Assembly (NCBI GenBank): GCA_021837545.1
Contig: JAKBFR010000108.1
Coordinates: 1-7,946, forward strand
DNA from: Bacillota bacterium
GTDB lineage: Bacteria > Bacillota_A > Clostridia > Clostridiales > Clostridiaceae
DNA: 7,946 nt
Direction: 5' to 3'
The position numbers were made by a program, and so were the translations under genes. The notes beneath the pieces are model-generated. The model was not told the DNA's origin. It did not search any database and worked only from the letters and a program-made list of their open reading frames with translations. Of the stretch, positions 1 to 6,217 are shown one piece after another (the first letter of the stretch is position 1; every line of letters starts with the position of its first letter).

Positions 1-203
1 TACTAGAAGCTATTAAAATATTTACAATAAATGCAGCTTATGTACTAGGCAAAGAAAAAGAAGTAGGTAGTTTAGAGATTGGAAAAAAAGCGGATTTTAT
101 AGTATTAGATAAAAATATATTTACAGTAGAACCATTAGATACACATGATATTAATGTTGTTCAAACGTATTTTAATGGGGAATTAGTGTATTTAAACGAA
201 TAA
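1..203 (+). CDS. Amidohydrolase, C-terminal fragment (YtcJ-like), cut by window start
   Basis: This is the last 66 codons of a gene that begins before the window. The open frame starts at base 3 and ends with TAA at 201-203. The tail contains LGKEKEVGSLEIGKKADFIV followed by LDKNIF, and ends with a TYFNGELVY-type strand. That pattern is the closing beta-sandwich signature of metal-dependent amidohydrolases, where a G-x-L-x-x-G-K-x-A-D-hydrophobic stretch and a final V-x-G-x-x-V-Y strand complete the small domain. The spacing resembles the YtcJ-like (amidohydrolase family 3) branch, whose members hydrolyse amide or related bonds and whose physiological substrates are mostly unknown. The metal-binding histidines and aspartate lie upstream of the window, so activity cannot be judged. 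A terminator follows 48 bp after the stop, so this gene ends its transcript and is not co-transcribed with metY by design. Confidence 0.75.
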   Translation, partial: LEAIKIFTINAAYVLGKEKEVGSLEIGKKADFIVLDKNIFTVEPLDTHDINVVQTYFNGELVYLNE

Positions 204-251
204 AATTAATAACAATTGGAGAATAAAAATATTATTCATATATTATTTTAT

Positions 252-299
252 AAATAAGCTAATTTAGTGATAGAAATATTGTTAAATTAGCTTATTTTT
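252..299 (+). terminator. Intrinsic terminator after the amidohydrolase
   Basis: Bases 252-266 are perfectly complementary to 283-297, giving a 15-bp stem with a 16-nt loop; two G-U pairs could extend it inward. The right arm runs into TTTTT at 295-299. The stem is AT-rich, as is usual for this genome. It stands 48 bp after the amidohydrolase stop and before the metY promoter, so it separates the two transcription units. The opposite strand has no clean U-tract after the stem, so one-way termination is more likely. Confidence 0.8.
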
Positions 300-328
300 A
301 ATGAAATAAGAAAATTTGAGCTTATTTA

Positions 329-357
329 TTGACAATTAGAAAAAATAGTAGTAATAT
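329..357 (+). promoter_or_regulatory. Sigma-A-type promoter of metY
   Basis: A perfect -35 hexamer TTGACA (329-334) is followed after exactly 17 bp by TAATAT (352-357), a 4/6 match to the -10 consensus. Transcription would start near 364, leaving a leader of about 83 nt before the metY start codon. It lies just after the upstream terminator, as expected for an independent transcription unit. Confidence 0.65.
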
Positions 358-384
358 CAAATCAGAGTAAACATATCATATATA

Positions 385-401
385 TACGGATTGTTACGGA
401 T
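385..401 (+). repeat. TACGGAT direct repeat in the metY leader
   Basis: The heptamer TACGGAT occurs at 385-391 and again at 395-401, with a 10-bp period (one helical turn). The second copy runs into GATGCTAGCTATC (399-411), an imperfect palindrome around GCTAGC. These bases are GC-richer than the surrounding leader and lie about 21-37 nt after the predicted transcription start. That position suits a repressor or roadblock site, or a small RNA fold. No known sulfur regulator site was recognised here, so the functional role is inference. Confidence 0.35.
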
Positions 402-446
402 GCTAGCTATCAGATAAAAAATATAAATAAATGGGGGCAAAAAGTT

Positions 447-1736
447 ATGGATAACAAGGAAAGAAAATTAAAATTCGAAACATTACAATTACATGTAGGT
501 CAAGAAAACCCAGATCCAGCAACAGATGCAAGAGCAGTACCAATATATCAAACAACTTCATATGTGTTTAAAAATTCAGCACATGCAGCAGCTAGATTTG
601 GATTGGCTGATGCGGGTAATATATATGGACGTTTAACAAATTCGACACAAGATGTTTTTGAAAGTCGTGTCGCAGCTTTAGAAGGCGGAGTGGCAGGTCT
701 TGCAGTAGCATCAGGGGCAGCAGCAATAACATATGCAATTGAAAACATAACAAAGGCAGGGGATCATGTAGTTTCAGCTAAAACTATATATGGAGGATCA
801 TATAATTTATTAGCACATACATTACCAACTTATGGAGTAACCACAACATTTGTAGATCCAGAAGATTTATCAAATTTTGAAAATGCAATTCAAGATAATA
901 CAAAAGCAATATTTATAGAATCACTTGGAAATCCTAATTCCAATCTTATAGATGTTGATGCACTAGCAGAAATTGCACATAAGCACAAAATTCCATTAAT
1001 AGTTGATAATACATTTGGAACACCATATCTTTTTAGACCAATTGAACATGGCGCAGATATAGTTGTACATTCAGCAACTAAGTTTATAGGTGGACATGGA
1101 ACCTCATTAGGTGGTGTGATTGTAGATTCAGGGAAATTTGATTGGATAGGATCAGGAAAATTCCCACAATTAACTGAACCAGACCCAAGTTATCACGGTA
1201 TTAAATTCGCAGAAGCAGTTGGAGCTGCAGCTTATGTAACAAGAATAAGAGCAATTTTATTAAGAGATACAGGTGCATCAATAAGTCCATTTAATGCCTT
1301 TTTATTATTACAAGGTTTAGAAACACTTTCACTTAGATTAGAAAGACATGTTGAAAATGCTTTAAAGGTAGTAGACTTTTTAAGTAAGCATGAAAATGTA
1401 GAGAAAGTAAATCATCCATCATTACCGAATAGTCCAGATAATTCATTATATAATAAGTATTTTCCCAATGGTGCAGGTTCCATATTCACTTTTGAAATTA
1501 AAGGCGGAGAAAAAGAAGCACAAGGATTTATTGATAAATTAGAAATATTCTCTTTACTTGCAAATGTGGCTGATGTTAAGTCATTAGTAATTCATCCAGC
1601 AAGCACAACTCATTCTCAAATGAATGAAACTGAATTATCAGAATCAGGAATTAAACCAAATACAATTCGTCTTTCTATTGGAACAGAACATATTGATGAT
1701 ATAATTTATGACTTATCACAAGCATTTGAAGTTTAG
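447..1736 (+). CDS. metY: O-acetylhomoserine sulfhydrylase (O-acetylhomoserine aminocarboxypropyltransferase)
   Basis: This cytosolic PLP enzyme condenses O-acetyl-L-homoserine with sulfide to give L-homocysteine and acetate, the direct sulfhydrylation route to methionine. The 429 residues form a complete Cys/Met-metabolism PLP enzyme of normal MetY length. IYGRLTN (Y60, R62) supplies PLP-phosphate contacts, SGAAA lies at 89-93, Y115 is the expected ring-stacking tyrosine, VDNTF holds D187 that pairs with the pyridine nitrogen, and [11 protein letters not shown] holds the Schiff-base lysine K212. The insertion around 225-252 ([20 protein letters not shown]) is typical of MetY and absent from the shorter cystathionine gamma-synthases, which makes that alternative less likely. 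[11 protein letters not shown] and the final [14 protein letters not shown] form the C-terminal substrate-carboxylate region. The start at 447 has GGGGG at 433-437, 9 nt upstream. It has its own promoter and terminator and no sulfur-gene neighbour. Some family members also act on O-acetylserine. Confidence 0.93.
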   Translation: MDNKERKLKFETLQLHVGQENPDPATDARAVPIYQTTSYVFKNSAHAAARFGLADAGNIYGRLTNSTQDVFESRVAALEGGVAGLAVASGAAAITYAIENITKAGDHVVSAKTIYGGSYNLLAHTLPTYGVTTTFVDPEDLSNFENAIQDNTKAIFIESLGNPNSNLIDVDALAEIAHKHKIPLIVDNTFGTPYLFRPIEHGADIVVHSATKFIGGHGTSLGGVIVDSGKFDWIGSGKFPQLTEPDPSYHGIKFAEAVGAAAYVTRIRAILLRDTGASISPFNAFLLLQGLETLSLRLERHVENALKVVDFLSKHENVEKVNHPSLPNSPDNSLYNKYFPNGAGSIFTFEIKGGEKEAQGFIDKLEIFSLLANVADVKSLVIHPASTTHSQMNETELSESGIKPNTIRLSIGTEHIDDIIYDLSQAFEV

Positions 1737-1823
1737 AATTTAGTATAATAAAATGATAGTTAATTTGTATTATATAATAAGGAACTTCACTAATAGACTA
1801 AAATACAATTCATAATTAACCAC

Positions 1824-1874
1824 ACTAGAAGCTAAAAAATTATTATAAGTGTTTAGCTTCTAGTTTTATTTTTT
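1824..1874 (+). terminator. Intrinsic terminator of metY
   Basis: Bases 1824-1836 (ACTAGAAGCTAAA) pair perfectly with 1852-1864, a 13-bp stem with a 15-nt loop. It is followed by TTT, A and six Ts (1865-1874). It lies 87 bp after the metY stop. On the minus strand the sequence beyond the stem is not U-rich, so it does not obviously end the convergent regulator transcript. Bases 1875-1977 hold no gene and no recognisable minus-strand terminator. Confidence 0.85.
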
Positions 1875-1977
1875 AAAACAATAAATAAAAAATACGGTAA
1901 AGAAAAGTTTAAATTTAGGAAAATTAACATTTGGATATATAATTGGTGTAGGATTGTGTATAATCACAATATTGAAA

Positions 1978-2748
1978 TTAATGTGAATTTAAATTTTTAG
2001 TCCTATAGTCACTAGGATAAATTCCTACATTTGATTTGAATACACGACTAAAGTAAAATGCATCCTTATAGCCAACTAATTCTCCAACTTTTTGAATTTC
2101 TAAATCAGGCTGATTAATTAAAAGTAGTTTTGCTTCGTTAATACGAATTTTTGTAATATATTTAATTGGGGTTTCACCAAAATATTTTTTAAATATCTTG
2201 CTTAAATATTCATTTGTAAACCCAAATTTATCAGAAATTTTATTTAGTGATGTTAAACAGGAATAATTACTACGTATATAATTCTCCATCAATTGGCTTA
2301 GTTTTTCAGGTTTTAAACTATGTGGATTAATTGAAAAAGATGATATTTCTTTATCTTCTGAGTCAAGTAAAACAAGAATATTTTGCAGAGCAGTATTAAG
2401 TTCTTCAAGTTTAATTGGTTTCAAAAGAAAATCTTTAGCACCGTATTTTAATGCTGATTGAGCATAGGAAAAGTCATTATATCCACTTAATATCATAGTT
2501 TTAATATGTGGATGATTTTGATGAATGTACTTAATTAGTTCCAATCCATTGGATTGTGGCATTTTTATATCTGTAATCACTAATGATGGATAGAGCTCTT
2601 CTATAAGAGAGATAGCATTATCCCCATTGCTGGCTTCACCAACTAATTCAAAAGGAAGAGATAAAGATTCGATTTTTTTAATCATATTTTGTCTAATTAA
2701 ATGTTCATCTTCAACAACAATATATTTATATTTGTGTATAGCGTTCAT
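1978..2748 (-). CDS. Two-component response regulator, YesN/AraC type
   Basis: This 256-residue protein has an N-terminal receiver domain (about 7-125) and a C-terminal AraC-type double helix-turn-helix (about 150-250), joined by a short linker. Receiver residues are all present: acidic pair E13-D14, phosphorylated D60 (in TDIKMP), S88 (in LSGYND) and K110 (in LLKPI). The DNA-binding part shows SLNKISDKFGFTNEYLSKIF (first helix-turn-helix) and VGELVGYKDAFYFSRVFK followed by G-IYPSDYR (second), the classic AraC signature. YesN-type regulators are activated by a YesM-type kinase and usually switch on an adjacent sugar-uptake operon. Here the kinase is immediately upstream and the divergent operon is a sugar importer, so that importer is the expected target. 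The protein is shorter than many YesN proteins (350-550 residues) because it lacks the long middle region. The exact ligand or sugar controlled cannot be told from sequence. Confidence 0.93.
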   Translation of the reverse strand: MNAIHKYKYIVVEDEHLIRQNMIKKIESLSLPFELVGEASNGDNAISLIEELYPSLVITDIKMPQSNGLELIKYIHQNHPHIKTMILSGYNDFSYAQSALKYGAKDFLLKPIKLEELNTALQNILVLLDSEDKEISSFSINPHSLKPEKLSQLMENYIRSNYSCLTSLNKISDKFGFTNEYLSKIFKKYFGETPIKYITKIRINEAKLLLINQPDLEIQKVGELVGYKDAFYFSRVFKSNVGIYPSDYRTKNLNSH

Positions 2749-4603
2749 AAAACTCCTCCTTGTTTAAATAAATTGGACCACCAATTGTAAAGATTGTTTT
2801 ACCTTTTTGAGAATTATTAATTTTGAAAATAGCATGTTCATTGTATACAAGGTGTAATCTTAAATATACATTTCTAAGTCCCATTCCACCAATTTTTAGT
2901 GTTTTTAACTCTTCATTTATATTGAGATTATGGAAGCAAGATAACAGTTTCTCTTTATCTATATCACTAAGACATCCTCCATTATCTTCAATATTAATTA
3001 GCCATTTTTCATCTTCTATATTGGAACTAAGTTTTAAATTCCATGGAGGAGAAGAACTGAATCCATATTTAAAAACATTTTCTACAATAGGTTGTACTAT
3101 TAATTTTGGAATTAAAATATCTTTTGTTGATTCTTCAATATTAGAATCATATATAAAATCGTATCCAAACCTCATTTTCATACATTCAATGTATTTTTCT
3201 GTATATAAAATTTCCTGAAACAGTGGGACAGCAGTTTCATCGTTTGTTGTTATATATCGAAAATAATCGCACAATGCATGACATATTTTAACAATGTCTT
3301 CATTCATATTTTCTTCTGCCATAATGCTTATGTTAGTTAAACTATTGTATAAAAAATGCGGATTAACAAGAGATTGAGTTGCCTGTAATTTTGCACGAGT
3401 TTCTTCTGATTTTAACAATAAAATTTCTTGGGAAGAGTTTCTCAATTTATCATACATTTCTAAAAATGAGTGATATAATTCTGAAATCTCAAGTATATTG
3501 CTGTTAATAGGAGTTAATAGAGTTTTGTTTTCATTTAATACTCTATTTATGGTTACTTTTTTTGTTGCTTTTGTTAACTTACTTAATGGGTAAGTTAAAC
3601 GACTTGATATAACGAAGCATAAAAGTAAAGTAAAAAAAATTGAAATAATAATGATAACAACAAAACCTTCTTTAAATGAAGTTAATGACTTGAATACAAC
3701 GTCTTTCGGCTCACTTGTGATGATTGTCCAATTAGAAGATTCAATTTTTTGATAAGACATAAGGACTTCATTTTTAGAATCTATATCAACAAAATATCCT
3801 ACAGAAGGAACTAAATTATTCTTTTTAATAATATCTACATAGTTAATATTATTATTTGGTTGAGATTTATATGGATAAACTAATTCATTTTTTTCATTAT
3901 ATACATAAAATGAAGTTGAAGGGTTTCTAAGTTTTAATTCTGAAATTAAAGAAAAAACTACATTATAATTCTGTAATACTTCAACAATTCCTTCTGGTTC
4001 ATTACTACTATTAAAAAACACACGGGTTAATGAGAGAAATTGATTATCCATATCATTTTTATTTTTTATGGGCATATTTAATAATTTTGTGGTGGTTGAA
4101 ATATTCTTGCAACCATTTTGGGCAATCGTTGAATCATACCATGGAAAGGTTTGCAAATTAACATTTGTAACTCCTTGAAAATATCCAGATCCAATGCATG
4201 TCCCATTAAGGGTATAAAGATTTACTTGAGCTGCGGATTGGAATGGACCAATAATTGCAGTAATAATATCATATATAGATAAAACATTATCTCTTGATTC
4301 TGAAAAATTATCAAGTTTAATTGTGCCAGTATCATTGTTTTTTGCAAAACTTGTAAAGTTTTTTTTAATGGCATTAGAATATACAATATTCATAGATATA
4401 GTTGAAATATTATTTAACTCTGTAGATATTGATTTATGAACAGATGCAGAAAGAGTTTCTGATTTTGCTTTTGCATCTTTATAAATATTTTTACTGTAGA
4501 AAGAGTAGAAACATATAAAAAATAAGGATAACAACATTGTGACTAAAAGTCCATAAATAAAAAACAAATATGCTTTTTGAGAATAATAAAATTTACGATT
4601 CAT
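2726..4603 (-). CDS. Membrane sensor histidine kinase, YesM type
   Basis: This 625-residue protein is the partner of the downstream regulator. The order is: cytoplasmic start, membrane helix about 12-35, extracellular sensor about 36-312 (probably a double-Cache fold, with the recognisable LTRVFFNSSNEPEGIVEV and NWTIITSEP segments), membrane helix about 314-333, HAMP about 334-390, then the short kinase core. The phosphorylated histidine is H416 in LVNPHFLYNSL, the hallmark of the YesM/LytS class. The ATPase domain has an N-box QPIVENVFKYG (N509), a G1 box EDNGGC (D540) and a G2 box GGMGLRNV (572-579). Two deviations are visible: C544 replaces the usual second glycine of DNGxG, and Y513 replaces the usual N-box histidine. 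Such changes occur in active kinases, so loss of function is not implied. The start at 4603 has AAAGGAG (4617-4611) 7 nt upstream. The signal is probably an extracellular sugar or a sugar-loaded binding protein, by analogy only. Confidence 0.93.
   Translation of the reverse strand: MNRKFYYSQKAYLFFIYGLLVTMLLSLFFICFYSFYSKNIYKDAKAKSETLSASVHKSISTELNNISTISMNIVYSNAIKKNFTSFAKNNDTGTIKLDNFSESRDNVLSIYDIITAIIGPFQSAAQVNLYTLNGTCIGSGYFQGVTNVNLQTFPWYDSTIAQNGCKNISTTTKLLNMPIKNKNDMDNQFLSLTRVFFNSSNEPEGIVEVLQNYNVVFSLISELKLRNPSTSFYVYNEKNELVYPYKSQPNNNINYVDIIKKNNLVPSVGYFVDIDSKNEVLMSYQKIESSNWTIITSEPKDVVFKSLTSFKEGFVVIIIISIFFTLLLCFVISSRLTYPLSKLTKATKKVTINRVLNENKTLLTPINSNILEISELYHSFLEMYDKLRNSSQEILLLKSEETRAKLQATQSLVNPHFLYNSLTNISIMAEENMNEDIVKICHALCDYFRYITTNDETAVPLFQEILYTEKYIECMKMRFGYDFIYDSNIEESTKDILIPKLIVQPIVENVFKYGFSSSPPWNLKLSSNIEDEKWLINIEDNGGCLSDIDKEKLLSCFHNLNINEELKTLKIGGMGLRNVYLRLHLVYNEHAIFKINNSQKGKTIFTIGGPIYLNKEEFYERYTQI
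2755..2761 (-). promoter_or_regulatory. Shine-Dalgarno site fixing the response-regulator start
   Basis: On the minus strand AAGGAGG sits 6 nt before the ATG at 2748. It lies inside the 3' end of the kinase gene, whose stop codon (2728-2726) comes 20 nt after that ATG. This near-ideal site supports the start even though it makes the two genes overlap by 23 bp. Ribosomes finishing the kinase would pass over the site, so the two proteins are likely to be translationally linked. Confidence 0.8.
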
Positions 4604-4624
4604 TATAATTCTCCTTTCAAAAGT

Positions 4625-4653
4625 ATTGTATAATAGAGTTCGAAAAAGTGCAA
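4625..4653 (-). promoter_or_regulatory. Candidate proximal promoter of the kinase-regulator operon (repeat copy 1)
   Basis: On the minus strand, TTGCAC (4653-4648), a 17-bp spacer, and TACAAT (4630-4625, 5/6 match) repeat the arrangement of copy 2 exactly 41 bp closer to the gene. The start would be near 4618, leaving only about 15 nt of leader with the AAAGGAG site almost at the 5' end. That makes it less attractive than the distal copy, though the preserved spacing and -10 match despite core divergence argue against chance. Confidence 0.3.
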
Positions 4654-4665
4654 ACTTTCAAAAGT

Positions 4666-4694
4666 ATTATGTACTAATGTTCGAAAAAGTGCAA
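4666..4694 (-). promoter_or_regulatory. Candidate distal promoter of the kinase-regulator operon (repeat copy 2)
   Basis: On the minus strand, TTGCAC (4694-4689) is followed after 17 bp by CATAAT (4671-4666), a 5/6 match to the -10 consensus. The -35 is weak (3/6). Transcription would start near 4659, giving a leader of about 56 nt that contains the full kinase ribosome-binding site. A weak -35 inside a repeated operator is consistent with activator dependence or autoregulation. Confidence 0.4.
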
Positions 4695-4715
4695 AAGGAA
4701 ATACGATTTTATCCA

Positions 4716-4744
4716 TTTAAGGCAAACTAGGTAAATGGTATTAT
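4716..4744 (+). promoter_or_regulatory. Candidate promoter of the sugar importer operon
   Basis: TATTAT (4739-4744, 5/6 match to the -10 consensus) is preceded at 17 bp by TTTAAG (4716-4721), a poor -35 with only 3/6 matches. The start would be near 4751, leaving a leader of about 60 nt. A poor -35 is typical of promoters that need an AraC-type activator, and the 41-bp repeats end 20 bp upstream of it. A second candidate -10, GATAAT (4781-4786), lacks a good -35 and would leave a leader of under 20 nt. Confidence 0.3.
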
Positions 4745-4748
4745 AAGC

Positions 4749-4763
4749 ATGTAAAGCATATCA
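4749..4763 (+). promoter_or_regulatory. Weak cre-like site near the importer transcription start
   Basis: ATGTAAAGCATATCA agrees with the Gram-positive catabolite-responsive element consensus (WTGNAARCGNWWWCA) at 13 of 15 positions. However, the two central bases read GC where CG is nearly invariant in the Bacillus consensus. It covers the predicted transcription start, where CcpA binding would repress. Carbon catabolite control of a sugar importer is plausible, but the central mismatch keeps this tentative. Confidence 0.2.
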
Positions 4764-4810
4764 TTTATGAAATATATGTGGATAATGTAAAACATAGGGG
4801 GTATTAATTA

Positions 4811-6145
4811 ATGAGAAAACGTTTAAAAAAAGTACTAAGTACAATATGTATTACTATGCTAGCTGGAAGTGTACTTGCAGGATGTGGAGGTAATTCTACC
4901 AGTAATGCAACTGATACGAAATCTTCAAACAGTAATGAAGCAGTTACATTAACATTTGGTTCACATCAATCTGGATTACCAACATCCGGAGTTGTACAAG
5001 AATTAGCAAAGGAATTTGAAAGTGAAACAGGAATTAAAATTGATTTTCAAATTTCACCTGATGCTCAATGGCGTGATTTATTAAAAGTAAAATTAGACTC
5101 CGGTGAAGCACCAGATATTTTTTGTGCAGATGCTGATCCTTTGAATTTAGTAACAAGAGTAAATCCAGAAAAATATGTTATGGATGTAACAAATGAAGAA
5201 TGGGTAAAAAGAATGGATACTAATGTTATTCCTTCAATTTCTTATAAAGATAAAGTTTATGGTATTACTTTCCCTGGAAAGAAGATGTACTTTTATGTAT
5301 ACAATAAAGAAATTTTTGAAAAATTAGGATTAAAAGTTCCTACTAATTATGAAGAATTTAAAAATGTATGTCAAAAAATTAAAGATTCTGGAGTTACACC
5401 AATTTTTGAAGGAACTCAAAATGGTTGGCATCAAGTACTTCCTTTATTTGAAACAGGAGCTATGTATCAACAAAAACATCCAGATCTATACAACAAGCTT
5501 AATAAAAATGAAGTTGATTTAGATTCTGTGCCTGAATTGCAAACTATTATTAGTGAATTAAATGAATTCGCTAAATTGGGATTTTATGGAGATAATTATT
5601 TAAGCAATTCTGTTGAAAATGCAAAAGAATCAATGGCAACTGGAAAATCAGCAATGTTCATTGCAGAATCTGCATGGAGAAATGAAGTAAAAGGAGATTT
5701 CCCAGATTTTGATACTAATAAATTGGGAATATTTGTAATGCCTTGGGGAGATAATCAAGCAATTGGAGTAAATCCAGCAAGTAATGCATATTTCATTAAT
5801 AAAAATGGTAAACATTCAGCTGAAGCATTAAAGTTTTTTGAATTTTTAGCAAGACCAGAAAATTTACAAAAACGTTTAGATGGACAACCAGGATTATCTG
5901 AAATTTGTTGGCCAGAAATTAAATCAAAATATTCAAAAGAAGATCAAGCATATATCGATTCATTACAAAAAGGAATGGTTATGCAAGCTGGTGTTAAATA
6001 TATTGATAGTCAATGGATGGATGTTGGTAAAGATTTAGAAGCTATGTATACTGGATCATCAACTCCAGAAGATGTTTTAAAAACAATTATGACTCGACGT
6101 ACAGAACAAGCTAAACTACAAAAAGATCCAGATTGGAATAAATAA
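4811..6145 (+). CDS. Sugar ABC importer, extracellular solute-binding lipoprotein (CUT1 type)
   Basis: This 444-residue protein captures a sugar or oligosaccharide outside the membrane and delivers it to the two permeases encoded downstream. It starts with a lipoprotein signal: basic MRKRLKK, a hydrophobic stretch, and lipobox LAGC with lipidated C25, followed by a Ser/Asn/Thr-rich flexible linker to about residue 45. The rest is a type-1 solute-binding fold. Recognisable elements are VVQELAKEFESETGIKIDFQ (helix and strand of lobe 1), LKVKLDSGEAPDIF, YNKEIFEKLGLKVPTNYEEF, the ATGKSAMFIAESAW strand-helix in the hinge region, and a C-terminal helix region where ALKFFEFLARPE sits. Length is normal for the family. 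The start at 4811 has GGGGG (4797-4801) 9 nt upstream. The substrate cannot be named from sequence: CUT1 binding proteins diverge quickly, and no glycoside hydrolase lies in the window to hint at it. Confidence 0.92.
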   Translation: MRKRLKKVLSTICITMLAGSVLAGCGGNSTSNATDTKSSNSNEAVTLTFGSHQSGLPTSGVVQELAKEFESETGIKIDFQISPDAQWRDLLKVKLDSGEAPDIFCADADPLNLVTRVNPEKYVMDVTNEEWVKRMDTNVIPSISYKDKVYGITFPGKKMYFYVYNKEIFEKLGLKVPTNYEEFKNVCQKIKDSGVTPIFEGTQNGWHQVLPLFETGAMYQQKHPDLYNKLNKNEVDLDSVPELQTIISELNEFAKLGFYGDNYLSNSVENAKESMATGKSAMFIAESAWRNEVKGDFPDFDTNKLGIFVMPWGDNQAIGVNPASNAYFINKNGKHSAEALKFFEFLARPENLQKRLDGQPGLSEICWPEIKSKYSKEDQAYIDSLQKGMVMQAGVKYIDSQWMDVGKDLEAMYTGSSTPEDVLKTIMTRRTEQAKLQKDPDWNK

Positions 6146-6157
6146 AAAAATAGGTAA

Positions 6158-6197
6158 ATATAAATAAGGTTTCTCATTTTAGAAACCTTATTTATAT
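6158..6197 (+). promoter_or_regulatory. Intercistronic stem-loop between binding-protein and permease genes
   Basis: Bases 6158-6174 and 6181-6197 are perfectly complementary, a 17-bp stem with a 6-nt loop (CATTTT). The stem includes a GC patch (AAGGTTTCT paired with AGAAACCTT). It begins 12 nt after the binding-protein stop. What follows is AAA and then the permease ribosome-binding site, not a U-tract, so it is not a standard plus-strand terminator. Similar hairpins after the binding-protein gene of ABC importer operons protect the upstream mRNA from 3' exonucleases, giving more binding protein than permease. Partial attenuation is the alternative. The stem ends only 6 nt before GGAGGG (6204-6209). 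Confidence 0.75.
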
Positions 6198-6217
6198 AAA
6201 AATGGAGGGATTTAAGA

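Larger units (their letters stand above)
4614..4695. repeat. Tandem 41-bp direct repeat in the divergent control region
   Basis: Copy 1 is 4614-4654 and copy 2 is 4655-4695, directly abutting. Each begins with the same 14 bp (CTTTCAAAAGTATT) and ends with the same 16 bp (TTCGAAAAAGTGCAAA), separated by an 11-bp core that differs at 5 positions, so 36 of 41 bases match. Within each copy a shorter theme recurs (TTCAAAAGT, then TTCGAAAAAGT), so AAAAGT appears four times with spacings of 25, 16 and 25 bp. A 41-bp period is close to four helical turns and would place equivalent bases on one DNA face. This fits paired binding sites for the AraC-type regulator encoded next door. The array overlaps the kinase promoter candidates and starts inside the kinase Shine-Dalgarno site. 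The repeat is seen directly; the operator role is inferred. Confidence 0.9.

Noticed and set aside
400..417. Five-codon upstream frame (ATG to TAA) in the metY leader
   Set aside because: It has no convincing Shine-Dalgarno site, and very short frames are expected by chance in such AT-rich sequence.
364..446. SAM riboswitch or T-box in the metY leader
   Set aside because: The leader is too short, and neither the conserved S-box core nor T-box and specifier elements with a terminator could be seen.
548..748. 66-codon open frame on the minus strand
   Set aside because: It lies wholly inside metY, opposite a conserved enzyme region (around residues 35-100), with no family resemblance of its own. 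It is a shadow of metY codon use.
1773..1778. TATAAT downstream of metY as a promoter for a small RNA
   Set aside because: There is no -35 at 16-18 bp upstream, and such hexamers are common by chance in this AT-rich intergenic DNA. The following hairpin is better explained as the metY terminator.
1953..1970. ATTGTG-TATAAT-CACAAT inverted repeat as a minus-strand terminator
   Set aside because: The stem is only 6 bp with a 6-nt loop, and the following minus-strand bases (CCTACACC) are not U-rich. It could be a chance palindrome or protein site, but nothing supports either.
2823..3218. 131-codon open frame on the plus strand
   Set aside because: It lies opposite the conserved ATPase domain of the kinase, has no good ribosome-binding site, and resembles no known protein. 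It is a shadow frame.
4629..4634. Perfect TATAAT on the plus strand in repeat copy 1 as the importer promoter
   Set aside because: No -35 is found at suitable spacing, the hexamer is not kept in repeat copy 2, and it would leave a leader of about 170 nt crossing the operator array.
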